A stretch of DNA of 64,000 nucleotides from Glandiceps talaboti (taxonomy: Eukaryota > Hemichordata > Enteropneusta > Spengelidae). A program made the position numbers and the translations under genes. The stretch covers positions 2,415,501 through 2,479,500 of the forward strand of contig NC_135560.1 in assembly GCF_964340395.1 (NCBI RefSeq), read 5' to 3'. The notes beneath the pieces are model-generated. The model worked only from the letters and a program-made list of their open reading frames with translations. It did no database searches and was not told where the DNA came from. Positions 45,002-60,099 of this stretch are shown here, piece after piece; the stretch's first letter is position 1, and each line of letters begins with the position of its first letter.

Positions 45002-47580
45002 TTATGTTTGAGCTAATAAGTAATATTAAAGAATTTATGTAAGAAACAGGGACAAGAACAAATATTTACATGTACCACATTTCAGACAAAGCTACATATG
45101 CCATTATAGAAAAGGATTTTTTTCTTCCATCACATTCCCCAGACTTGTCACTAAATTCAACTCATGTCTTGTCTATTCTGTTCTTTATTGTCTAAGTTAC
45201 GTTCAAGCTGCATACACAACGGTAAGTCATGCAACCCGATTTATTATACGTCAATATTGTACACAACCCTGGGCATGTTTATGTTGTGGCCATATTGTCC
45301 GTTATGTGGCTCGGTTAGACAAGATATGACAGAAAATGCAAGAACATACATCGATCCAAAGATACTGACCAGTTTGATTTCAGTGACATATGTAATAATC
45401 ATCTTATTTCGTCGAGACTTGATTGACTTCATTTGTCAGGGCCGTAGCCTGACCAAATCGCCAAGGGGGGCAGAACTTTGTCTTGGTGCAATCATGCATT
45501 TAAAATTTAGACAAGTGCTAATTTACATAAATTTGCATGCAATTTACATAATATATATTTTAGCATACGCAAATAAATATCATATGTAAGGTCAGGAAAA
45601 AATAAAAAAATGCTTGTCAACGGGTAACCTAACCCATCACATTGGGTAAATAGGTCGATTTTATTTTTTCACAATGCTTGACAAGGATAAACCAAACCAT
45701 ATATAATGATAGCAAAATATTTTAGGTCGAGTTTAGATTCGTATTCAGTCATCTTGATACTATCTGTTGCAATTTGACTGCATAGCTACAGTTAGGAAAT
45801 GTACAAAATTTACGGTTAAACAAATGGTGTAGTTCCTCGCACCCTCTCTTCTCAAAAAATGTTAAAGCCCCGCCAATTGAAACTCAAGCATTATTTTAGC
45901 CACCCCTTCTGTCACCTACACTACAGTGGAGATATAAAATCATATGGTACAATGATGCATTGGAAGGAGACAACTCCAAAGGTGAAAAAAATTGAAATAA
46001 GACAGTGTAGGAGGCCATTTAGAGGCATAAAATATTAAACCATAGACATAATAAAATGCCAGAATTGAAACAATTATGCTATGTATTACATATTATCTGG
46101 AAGTGTATTTTGTTATGGCAAAGCTGAAAGATATTATGCGGATGTGCACATGGTAAATGACTTCTCCTGAAGTTTAATTTCGTTCCAAAAAATTCCGAAT
46201 AAAAAGCAAAACATTTCAAGACTTTCAGACTTTTGATGGCCCAATGGTCGTAAACTTTTGTTCTATTCTTTTAAGCGCACATTGGATATTGAATCTCAAT
46301 TCATGCTTGTATGCAACATCAGAGCAAAGTAAACCACTGTATAAGATATTATATAATTTGGAATAGACTCAAATGTATATTGTTACATGTACTATTCAGA
46401 AAATATAAAGAAATATCCTTAATTTTGAAAAAGAAAATGCGAAGCCCGCATGAGGATATATTGCCCATCACCAGAAAAACATCTATGGGTAGGTTGAACA
46501 GCTTTCGTATCTTTCAAAGTAGTTGCCGAAAAGATGTCACATTCGAAGTAAAAAAAATGGATGGTGCTTTCTCAAATAAGTAACACAACAAAATAATCAT
46601 TCTCTTTACCCAACTCCCAAAACTGTTATGGCCTCGTTTATGTCGGAACCCAATGTGAACTCAGTGAATTAATTCTCTTTGTCATTATCGTTATAATGGA
46701 AATTGAAGTTTGATGTCGAAGGTACAGCTCTGTTTACAAATTCAGGGCCATTCTTTCCATAGCAAATTGTCGCTTCAAAATGAATTGCGGAATAACACTA
46801 GAGTCAGTGTGCAATGAGATAATTATATCAAACAACATTTTAACCAAAGACAACGTCGAACACAATTATTGAAAGAAATATCTTCAAATAGTGGATCTTA
46901 AACTGCGTACCTAGTTTAATATTTTTTCAGGGCCTCCAAATATTCCAAAAAGAGATCTGCCGTTTTATCCGCATGAAATGTTTTAATATAAGGAACAAGA
47001 TGTAAATGAGATCGAGCGCATCTTCGGAGTCACTGCATGATGCAGCATAGCAGGCAACCTCATGTTGAACTACTTTTTCCGTCTTTTTTTTTAGTTTCAT
47101 CACTCGCTGACATTATAATTGCGACTTGCTATCTTCAAATGAAGGAGACTTTATTTCAAAACTACCGTTACTCGCAGAAAATGCACAGTGCATGTGCGCA
47201 CTTCTTTTGTACTTTCCCGCGCAAAGAATTTTTAATTTGCTGCAAAATGTTACAATTTTTAACTGGACACATGTTAATTCAAAGCTAAGCCAGCGTACAA
47301 TAGCGATATAAGATACATATTAGCCATGAGTCAGTGTACAGTCACTTTAGTGAACTATCCATTGAAATCGCGCATGCTAAGAATCGTCACGTAAATAACG
47401 ATTTTAATAGCATCGCTATGTATTCAAAAAGTAGCTCTTTTTCTTTCTTTTTCCCAAAATGTCGGGGGGGGGGGGGGGCAGCCGGCAGCTGCCCCCCTTG
47501 CCCCCCCCCCCCCCCCCGCAGGCTACGGTACTGGTTGTCTCATCACGTTTTCGCCAGATGTTAATGGCGTCACATGATTA
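45002..47580. other. No gene seen; possible eroded hAT-like element 45437..47533
   Basis: CAGGGCCGTAGCCTG at 45437..45451 and the inverted CAGGCTACGGTACTG at 47519..47533 pair at 13 of 15 positions. A G-run/C-run pair lies just inside the right end (47463..47518). The flanking 8-mers do not match, so the element call is weak. Open frames inside are short and unrecognised. Confidence 0.35.
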
Positions 47581-47587
47581 CTGACCA

Positions 47588-47665
47588 ATGCAGTGTAATT
47601 CTTGCAATGGTTCCTATATTGGAGAAAGCTGGAGGCAACTAAAAACCAGGATCGAACAAGGACTT
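47588..47665 (+). mobile_element. Penelope-like GIY-YIG endonuclease scrap
   Basis: QCNSCNGSYIGESWRQLKTR IEQG matches the C-terminal GIY-YIG endonuclease of Penelope-like elements (CxxC, SYIGE, R.LktRi). Only about 25 residues survive and no reverse transcriptase is nearby. Confidence 0.45.
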
Positions 47666-47675
47666 GAGGCAACAA

Positions 47676-48415
47676 TTCTGGTGTCTATAACAATATTGAA
47701 TAACGCCGTGAATATAGACAACATCAACAAGTTCCGTCAAGTTCTTGTTTATCATTATATTCAGTATCTTGAATCGCTAATTAATATATAATTATAATAC
47801 ACAGAGAAATACATATATTTAACTCGATCGAATCGCGCTGGAATACAAATAGAATATAATACGGGACACTGCTATGCTGCTATGGAGTGTACCGATTGAA
47901 TAGCCCCCCCAACGGTCGTAGAATTTACTTCTCTGTCTTGTCGCGCGATCGCGAGATCGAATGATTCGAATCTTGGAATTTGAAAATTCAACCTCCACGA
48001 GCTCAGCATTTGCTCAATTTGCTCATTTGCTCAAGGGCATGAGGGAACAATTCTGGTGTCTATAACAATATTGAATAACGTGAATATAGACAACATCAAC
48101 AAGTTTCGTCAAGTTCTTGTTTATCATTATTTCAGTATCCCGAATCGCTAATTAATATCTAATTATAATACACAGAGAAACACATATATTTAACTCGATC
48201 GAATTGCACTGGAATACAAATAGAATGTATGGGACGCCGGACGCTGCTGCGGAGTGTATCGATTGAATAGCGCCCCCAACGGCTGTATAATTTACTTCTC
48301 TGTCTTGTCGCGCGATCGCGAGATCGAATGATTCGAATCTTGGAATTTGAAAATTCAACCTCCACGCGCTCAACATTTGCTCAATTTGCTCAATTTGCTC
48401 ATTTGCTAAAAAAGG
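47676..48415. repeat. Tandem duplication of about 370 bp (repeat R2, two copies)
   Basis: 47676..48045 and 48046..48415 share long identical stretches (ggtgtctataacaatattga, aactcgatcgaat, cttgtcgcgcgatcgcgag, atgattcgaatcttggaatt). Each ends in short (gctcaattt) runs. An inverted partial copy lies at 48990..49270. Confidence 0.85.
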
Positions 48416-48989
48416 AAGGGTAGGACACTGTTTGTCACATAATTTAAAAGTATTGAACCTAAACATCAATCCAGATATTCTTAGATGGGTTGTTCTTCGT
48501 CGTAAGCTTGAAACCACATCGCCCTCGTTCACGGACGCTTTCTGTTTTGGGCAAACTTACGAGTATTTGTTTACTCAGTCAAATGATGTTGTTACGTTTT
48601 CTCTTTCATTCTAAGGTATATTTTGAAGAGACACAGATATGACGACTAATGTTTAATGATTATTTTTACGTAATTTTATGAAAATAATATAGACCGGAAT
48701 CAACTGTGTGTTCGAGCCTACCGCAACTCTACTGCACCAAATATTGATTAAACCAAGATATTATCAATTGTGTTTTTGTTTATATCCCTCGCAAAAGACG
48801 CACCGTTTCTGAGCTTCAGTTCATATAATATGCTGTTTCGGAAATCTGTTTTACTGTCCCATAAAACTCCACAACGTGTATAATGAGTTTATTAAAATAT
48901 ACTATAAATAAAGAAGTATGCATGTAAATGTGACTCATAGCTAACTTGGGCCTTTATTACCTGTATGACATCATTATCATTTTCGAGTT

Positions 48990-49270
48990 TCACCAGAATT
49001 GTTGCCTCATGCCCCTGCTTAAACTTGTAATACAGAGGGGTAGGACACGGCATCGAATAAACCAATCAGGACGCTTCAAATCGAACATGTGACCTTTTTT
49101 AGCAATTGAGCAAATTGAGCAAATTGAGCAAATGTCGAGCTCGTGCATATGGAATTTTCAAAATCCAGTACTTTTGGACGGTTGCAAAGATTCGAATCAT
49201 TCGAGCTCGTAATCGCGAGCGCGCGACAAGACAGATAATTTATATGACCGTTGGGGGCGCTACACAATCG
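48990..49270 (-). repeat. Inverted partial copy of repeat R2
   Basis: Contains caccagaattgttgcctcat, the (gagcaaatt) run, gattcgaatcattcgagctc, cgcgcgacaagaca and ccgttgggggcgct, the reverse complement of R2 in order. A small piece recurs at about 52888..52930, just upstream of RPS15. Confidence 0.8.
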
Positions 49271-49296
49271 GTACACTCCACACACGTGTAACTGTA

Positions 49297-51400
49297 CATA
49301 TATATATATATACTTTATTGTCATGCTAAATTTACATGAAATTCGATGTACATTGGCAGGGGGAAAGGGAAGAACACACAGAGACTATTTCAACTTACTT
49401 TACATATACATACATATACATAAACACACGTCAGACTGCTACTGATTCAATAGATGGATTGACCTTGGTACAAAACTGTGCTTAAATCTATTTGTGCGAG
49501 AACGTGGAACCCTAAGGCGACGACCACTTGGAAGATATTCATACTCTGTATGAAGTGGATGATTAGGATCTTTCATTATTTTATCCGCCATCTTAATAAC
49601 TTTATCTTTGTACACCACAGAGTTCTGAACAGGTTCATCATGGCTGTCATCAAGTAACCTTTTACAGATCTTTCTAGGGCGATTGAGGTCTTCTTGGAGA
49701 TGGTTTGATAGCAGATCATAGAAGGCGGTGTTAGCATAGTTAATAACAGACGATATTGTTGAGTTGAAAAACAGAGCTATTACGTTTGAACTTACATTTA
49801 ACTTTCTCATTGATCTTATATGATACATTCGTTTGTTTACCTTTCTCAATTGATTTTCTACGTGTTGTGCGAATGACAATTTGCAGTCGATCATACAACC
49901 TAAATATGGATATGATGACACTCTCTCTACCTTCATATTATTGATCGCAACTGGTTGTTTTTCATTTTGTCTTCTTCTAAAGTCCAATACAAGATCTTTC
50001 GTCTTTGACACATTAAGATCTAAATAGTTATCATTACACCAGGTGTTAACAAAATCAATACACTCAAAATATTCACGATCGTCATCGCTCGAAATAAACC
50101 CCACAACAGCTGAGTCGTCTGCATACTTCTCAATCATTGCCCCCTCAGTGTCCCATGCTAAATCATTTGTATACAAAACAAAAAGAACAGGTGACAACAC
50201 ACAACCCTGAGGTGCTCCTGTATTAATTGTAATAGTGCTTGATGTTTCGAAGCTGGTGCGAACATACTGAGATCTTCCGGTCAGATAATCTAATATCCAT
50301 AATTGTAGATAATTAGGAACATTGAGCACATTCAATTTATTTAGCATTAAATGAGGTTGTATCGTGTTGAATGCTGAAGAGTAGTCAATGAACAAGACTC
50401 TAACTGTATTTGACGATTTAATATCTAGATGCTTAGTTGCACGATGTACTAGTGTGCAGATTGCATCGTCAGTCGAGCGGCCAGATATATACGCAAATTG
50501 CAGAGGATCGAAATGGTTCTGAATATATGGCATGAGCAATTCTAAACCCACTCGTTCAAAACATTTGGAGATAATAGACGTTAAAGTGACTGGACGGAAA
50601 TCATTATCTACCCGTGGTAGTTGCTTTTTTGGGACTGGTATTATCTCCCCAACTTTCCATGGTGACGGAAAAATACCTGTAGATAAGGATAACTCAAACA
50701 CATAGTGAATTATATAGAGTAGACTATCTTTACAATGTTTAAGGAGTCTACCACTGATTTTGTCCGGACCAGGTGCTTTATTCACCCTGATTCTACTGAA
50801 GGCTTTACGAACAAGGCTCTCAGAGAGCGTAAAGTCGTCCTGCAAAGAACTTTGTAATCCTTTTTTTATGTTCCGGTGTTCATGACTAAAATCTACACGA
50901 TCAAAACGAGCGTAGAATCTATTCAAACGGTCTGCTGCACCTGGTTCGGACAAAATGACCTGATTTTTACATTTCTGGCCCATACCAGTAAGAACCTTCA
51001 GGCCTTTCCAGGCTTGTTTAGAATCATTTGTTCTAAAGAGATCTTCAACTTTATTTTTGTAATCACGCTTGGCTTTACGTATTTTCCTATTCAACTGAAT
51101 CTGTTTCTGATGATAATCCTCTTTACCATACGAATTTTGTTTATCGAGTATTGCCTGTCTTAAATCTGATGTGACCCATGGCTTATTATTTGGAAACATT
51201 TTGACCTGTTTCGTCTGAAAATGCAAATTGCTACAGAAACTTATGTATGAGGTGACAACGTCGGTTAATATATTCTCATCACCTGCAGCATCTACAATGA
51301 ATAAATTCCAATCCGTTAACTCGAAACACGCATTCAACTCGAAACACGTTGGACGAGACATGCATTACGCATGTTACGTCCCAGTCCGCCGTATTCTATT
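49297..51400 (-). mobile_element. LINE with long open ORF2 (L2/CR1-like)
   Basis: A non-LTR retrotransposon on the minus strand, 5'-truncated, with ORF2 at 51361..49439 and a 3' end reading CAATAAAGTATATATA. The left flank is a TA-rich tract; the right flank is the foldback at 51404..51543. No flanking duplication was confirmed. Confidence 0.75.
49439..51361 (-). CDS. Reverse transcriptase (LINE ORF2, lacks endonuclease)
   Basis: 640 uninterrupted codons. Residues 95..130 are the basic linker before the polymerase (KAKRDYKNKVEDLF). The polymerase spans about 190..465: NKAPGPDK at 194..201, GEIIPVPKK at 238..246, the first catalytic Asp in FIDYSSAF at about 326, APQGCVLSP at 383..391, and YADD at 413..416 with the catalytic pair, then SKTKDLVLDFRR. 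A thumb/C-terminal region ends IHLLNQ. The N-terminal APE-type endonuclease is missing, so the copy is 5'-truncated. The motif set fits the L2/CR1 side of the jockey-like LINEs. All catalytic residues are kept and there is no internal stop, which suggests a recent copy. Confidence 0.85.
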   Translation of the reverse strand: MSRPTCFELNACFELTDWNLFIVDAAGDENILTDVVTSYISFCSNLHFQTKQVKMFPNNKPWVTSDLRQAILDKQNSYGKEDYHQKQIQLNRKIRKAKRDYKNKVEDLFRTNDSKQAWKGLKVLTGMGQKCKNQVILSEPGAADRLNRFYARFDRVDFSHEHRNIKKGLQSSLQDDFTLSESLVRKAFSRIRVNKAPGPDKISGRLLKHCKDSLLYIIHYVFELSLSTGIFPSPWKVGEIIPVPKKQLPRVDNDFRPVTLTSIISKCFERVGLELLMPYIQNHFDPLQFAYISGRSTDDAICTLVHRATKHLDIKSSNTVRVLFIDYSSAFNTIQPHLMLNKLNVLNVPNYLQLWILDYLTGRSQYVRTSFETSSTITINTGAPQGCVLSPVLFVLYTNDLAWDTEGAMIEKYADDSAVVGFISSDDDREYFECIDFVNTWCNDNYLDLNVSKTKDLVLDFRRRQNEKQPVAINNMKVERVSSYPYLGCMIDCKLSFAQHVENQLRKVNKRMYHIRSMRKLNVSSNVIALFFNSTISSVINYANTAFYDLLSNHLQEDLNRPRKICKRLLDDSHDEPVQNSVVYKDKVIKMADKIMKDPNHPLHTEYEYLPSGRRLRVPRSRTNRFKHSFVPRSIHLLNQ

Positions 51401-51403
51401 TAA

Positions 51404-51543
51404 GCAATAACCCCCGCCGAAGGCGGGTATACACGAGATTTTGGTACAATTCGCGACATATAGCACGAGCCGAATGGCGAGTGCTATATGGAGCGAATTG
51501 TACCAAATTCGAGTGTATACCCGCCTTCGGCGGGAGTTATTGC
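51404..51543. repeat. 140-bp foldback palindrome
   Basis: GCAATAACCCCCGCCGAAGG at the left pairs with the mirrored CCTTCGGCGGGAGTTATTGC at the right. The arms run about 60 bp with few mismatches (tatacac, tggtacaattcgc, atatagcac) to a short central loop around 51468..51481. It abuts the 5' truncation point of the LINE. Confidence 0.9.
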
Positions 51544-52317
51544 TATTATATTATATCAAAATGTGTGACTATTTCTTCTAAATGTGATTCTGTGGTTATT
51601 TATATGCCCGAAAAGGCGAATTCGCACGTACAGAAAAAGATCGTCGGGAACGAGCATATTTTAATGAGTGGATACGTTCATGTAGCCCCCCCCCCCCCCC
51701 CCCATAACACACACTGCATGAACACAGCCATACACTGCATTGCAATGCATTGCATTGCATTGATAAATTACTTTATTTACATCATATAATGCATAACGAA
51801 AACGCGTTGAAAACTAGCAACAAAGAAAACAGGGCAAGAGGTCAAAGAAAGTAACAATTTTGTTTGGATATTTACATAAGAACAATACAATCTTGTACAC
51901 TGCTAAAAATAGATGTCTCGGCGTTGAATCGGAGAAAGCGCGAGACAGTAAATCAGAGACGCGACGTTACACTGTCAACTTTAATTTAATGGGTAACAAA
52001 TTGAACACTGACCGAACCTGAAAATGTACAGTTTCGAAATAATCCTGACGCACTTTGACTGATGGTTAAAAGTTAAATCGGTGTTGCTTGATTCAACGCG
52101 TAACGAGAGTAGGACGCTGAGACGGCTCGTTGCATGGGGAGAACTTGTACCTTATCAGTGATGTTGAAGCCACTGATCGATCGTTGCTTTCGATCGCAAG
52201 GTCATCAGTGGAATTATTTGGCCTACTGTAACCCAAACTATTGTACAGGATACCTGACACACATTTGGAAGTTTGACGCACGGCAGTATGTGATACGGAC
52301 CACTGATGGCATAGCCC

Positions 52318-52640
52318 AGTTGAATTTCCGGGTTGTGGAAGTGCGGTTTTGACATTTATATTGTCGATAATTGATTTTTGTACATGTTCTAAAAAGAATA
52401 ACTGCTTCCCTATGTTTGTTGGTACAGTAACATTCCTAAATCATCGAGTTGAATTCAGAAATCGTGATGTCCGGCAACACGTCAACAAAACATTTGTCCA
52501 AATTAAGACCAACGTACGTTGTTTATAGCTATAGAGGGTCTATGATAAGTTGGCTGATTGAACGAAATGAACGATATTAATCTAATGGATATGATGGTTT
52601 TTGAAACCAACAACTGCATAGAGTGTTGACTTTCTTTACT
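52318..52640 (+). repeat. Dispersed repeat R1, copy 3 (longest)
   Basis: Contains all phrases of the copies at 15590..15775 (inverted) and 38369..38551. No open frame of note. Confidence 0.8.
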
Positions 52641-53011
52641 TCTCGTCTATGTCAGAGAATTAGATGTCATTCAATAAAATAATTTTTTATTGTCAACACC
52701 CCTGGAAAATGACCCAAATCAAGTGTACGAACCCTGGCCCAGGCAGCCGGTCACAAATGAATCTACCCTGCGCGAGCTTATGGACTTTGCCTAGTTATGA
52801 TATTAATTATTGATTCAAGATAATGAAGTAATTATAAACTTGACGGAACTTTTTGATATTGTCTTTATTCATGTTATTCAATTGTTGATAGACACCAGAA
52901 TTTTTGCCTCATGCCCTTGGTCGGAACGCGCCATGTCCATAAAAACAACAGTAAATTTGATGTTTGTAATGAGGGCGGTCGCCAGTTCAATTGTTAACAT
53001 CCGGGTCATGT

Positions 53012-53038
53012 CTCTCTCTCTTTCGCTCCGGCATAAAC

Positions 53039-53041
<3 letters not shown>
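53012..53041 (+). promoter_or_regulatory. RPS15: RPS15 5' TOP start region and exon 1
   Basis: ctctctctctttcgctccgg at 53012..53030 is a terminal oligopyrimidine tract, the hallmark of vertebrate and invertebrate ribosomal protein mRNAs, under mTOR/LARP1 translational control. Transcription is expected to start at a C within it. The 5' UTR is then only about 27 nt and the ATG (53039..53041, A at -3) is the last codon of exon 1, immediately followed by the donor GTAGGA. No TATA box is evident. Confidence 0.8.
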
Positions 53042-57474
<4,433 letters not shown>

Positions 57475-57514
57475 ATGCTCTTTGTTGTAATATACTGATA
57501 ACAGCTTTATCAGA

Positions 57515-57520
57515 ATTAAA
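57515..57520 (+). terminator. RPS15 poly(A) signal candidate (ATTAAA)
   Basis: ATTAAA 41 nt after the stop codon of RPS15, followed by an A run. The common variant hexamer at a plausible distance; a short 3' UTR is usual for ribosomal protein genes. Confidence 0.5.
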
Positions 57521-57827
57521 AAAAAAAGAACAACTTAACTTGCCAAGTCTGGAAGTTTTTCATAAAGTGAAGTGTGTGTGTGTGTGTTGTATGAAAGAGG
57601 GGGAGTCAGTCCAGTCAAGCAACATGCCATTGGTAATGTATTACTGATAACACTGCTGTTGGACTTGGCAGTCATGAAAGGGAACTGTTATTGACTGCGA
57701 TCTATTTACGGATTACACGATTATGTGGAATTGTATCGTACATGTACAGTAGTGAAAGTGAAAAGTAAACCCGTGGGGGTTCTCAGTTTGTGTTAACAAC
57801 GCTTTCACTTCAACTTTGAATGATAAT

Positions 57828-59800
57828 AATAATGGTTTATTGCTTCTTAAGGCCTACGGCCCATATCGCAAAAAATTTACAGTACTAGTTTACATAATCT
57901 CACGGAAGTGGACAGAAAACAAATTAGCAGAATTCCTTTCTTAAAACACCTGCTCTGTGTGCATATGCAGCTAGGTTTAGAATTACTGGACCCTTGTTTG
58001 ACGACATAAGTGAATGAAACTTCAATAGTAGGATTTACATGTGACCATTCTGGTAAGTACTTTTGTCTGAGATTTTGGTACAGGGGACAAACTAGAGTAA
58101 AATGGTATTCATCTTCAATATTTGTTGACATACATATTTTACAAGTGCGATCTTCGAGATCAATACCCAAAGCACAGCCCTTTTCCACAGCCAGTTCAAG
58201 ACCAGAACTTCTAAGGCAAGCCAATGCCAATACCAAACCTCTCCAAAACCATATTCAAATAAAAGACATCTGACCTGTGTTGCCCACGATACCTTGTTAT
58301 TTCTATCGAGTTCAATAGCAAGATTATAACAATGCTTTGCTACTCTATTTGGTGGCATTTGTAAGAGTTTATACCAATATGACAAAACTTTTTTGATTGT
58401 ATGAATAACAATTGGAAATATGCCACAGTCCCCTAGTACACAGATGTCAGGTGTTGACGACTTTACACCTAGAAATATTTTACAATACTTTAGCTGTACT
58501 CTTTCTGCAACCTGGAACTTGGAATAACCCCAAATGTCTGCCCCGTATGTCAAAACTGGCAAGACAGGTAAACTACCTGTATTTTTGACAATGCGACAAA
58601 TTATTCCCATGGCCTTTCTGGCTTGATCCGCTAGAGTTTCTACAGTTTCTACTGCTTTGCTCAACTGGTTTCGCTTTATAGCATTAAACCTAAATATTTG
58701 TAATAATTGACAGTTTTCATTTTTTCACCTCTGAAGAACCACTTTTCAGATTTTTTCAGAATACCCCTCTACGAAATACAATAATTGAGATTTGCTCATA
58801 TGTTAAGTTCCATTTCTGACAGAAAAAGTCCAGAACAGAAAGTAATCTTTGCAATCCAATGGGAGTGTCGCCAAAGATGGTTACGTCATCTGCTTAAAGG
58901 AGTGAAGACAAATCATAAAGCTCTTGCGTAATCTGGATTCCTCGGTTACCTGAGTTTGCTAGCATAGTGTTGAGTTCAATTATAAGTAGGGTAAACAGAA
59001 ACGGGCTCAGCATACATCCTTGCCACACTCCAACAGAACAATGAAAATAATCTGTCAGTCCCTGTTTATCTCTCACGCAAGATTTAACTTCACTATACAT
59101 GGCTTTCAAAATTCTGAACATTTTACCAGTAATGCCTTCCATACATAACCTGTACAATAACATGTTGTGATTTACAGAGTCAAAAGCTTTACTAAAGTCG
59201 ACAAAAACACAATAAAAGCGACCTTTATATTTACACAGGTATTTTTGAATTATGATGTGTAACGCAAAAATATTGTCTACTGTACTAAAGCCACTTCTAA
59301 ACCTGGCTTGACGATCAGTAATACAAGCAACGGCATCTGCCCAATTTACTAATCTTTGATTAAGGATAGAAGTAAAGATTTTCCCAAGTGAACTAAGGAG
59401 AGTAATACCTCTGTAATTATTTGTGTCTTGAATATTTCCCTTCTTATGTAGAGGGACAATTATGCCCTTACTCCATTCCTTTGGGAACTCCCCAATATCA
59501 AAAATAGCATTAAAAACAAAGTTTAGAAGATGAATAACACTGGCTTTGGAGGACATGTAAAACTCATTGCAAATACCATCTGGTCCTGGGGATTTACCAG
59601 GTTTAAGTTTACTAAGTGTCGACATTATTTCTACATCTGTGATTGGGCCATTCAAAATTTCATCGACATCTCTATCCTCAGGTACAGCTGTTGAATCAAA
59701 ATTATTCAAAATGTCTTCCACAGTAATTTCAAACCTGGTTTTGTGTAAAACAGGATTATGGAGAGCTTGAAAGTGGGTTAATCCATTCATCTGAGGATAT
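57828..59800 (-). mobile_element. Non-LTR retrotransposon, broken ORF2
   Basis: On the minus strand 59790..58894 encodes the fingers and palm of a reverse transcriptase (KLKPGKSPGPDGICNEF, GIIVPLHKKGN, NNYRGITLLSSLGKIF, RFYCVFVDFSKAFDSV, VWQGCMLSPFLF), ending in a stop near 58894, just before the expected ADD block, which appears out of frame near 58890. 58664..58092 gives the thumb/C-terminal part (LPVLTYGADIWGYS), and a Cys/His motif CKICMSTNIEDEYHFTLVCP follows near 58140 in another frame. The 3' end gggccgtaggcctt then (ATT)n. Several frame breaks: inactive. Confidence 0.8.
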
Positions 59801-60099
59801 TACGGCACTACGCCGACTACCTCTTTTAAAATATCTCACTAATGACCATATATCGTTTTGCGAGCCAGGCTTACAAAGGGAGTTCAGAAGACTTGTGAAA
59901 GTGACAACTTTGAATGATAAAGTACTGTGACATAGATTTGTTACATGTACATTACCGTGGTACTTAACTTGTTCTAATGCATTGACATAGATTTGGCTAC
60001 ACTAGTCACAATACTAATGAGACAGCAACCTACAAATTCAATTAACGGTACAGTAAAAAATTAACAATTTTCAAATTTGTGTTTGGAACAAAAATTTAA

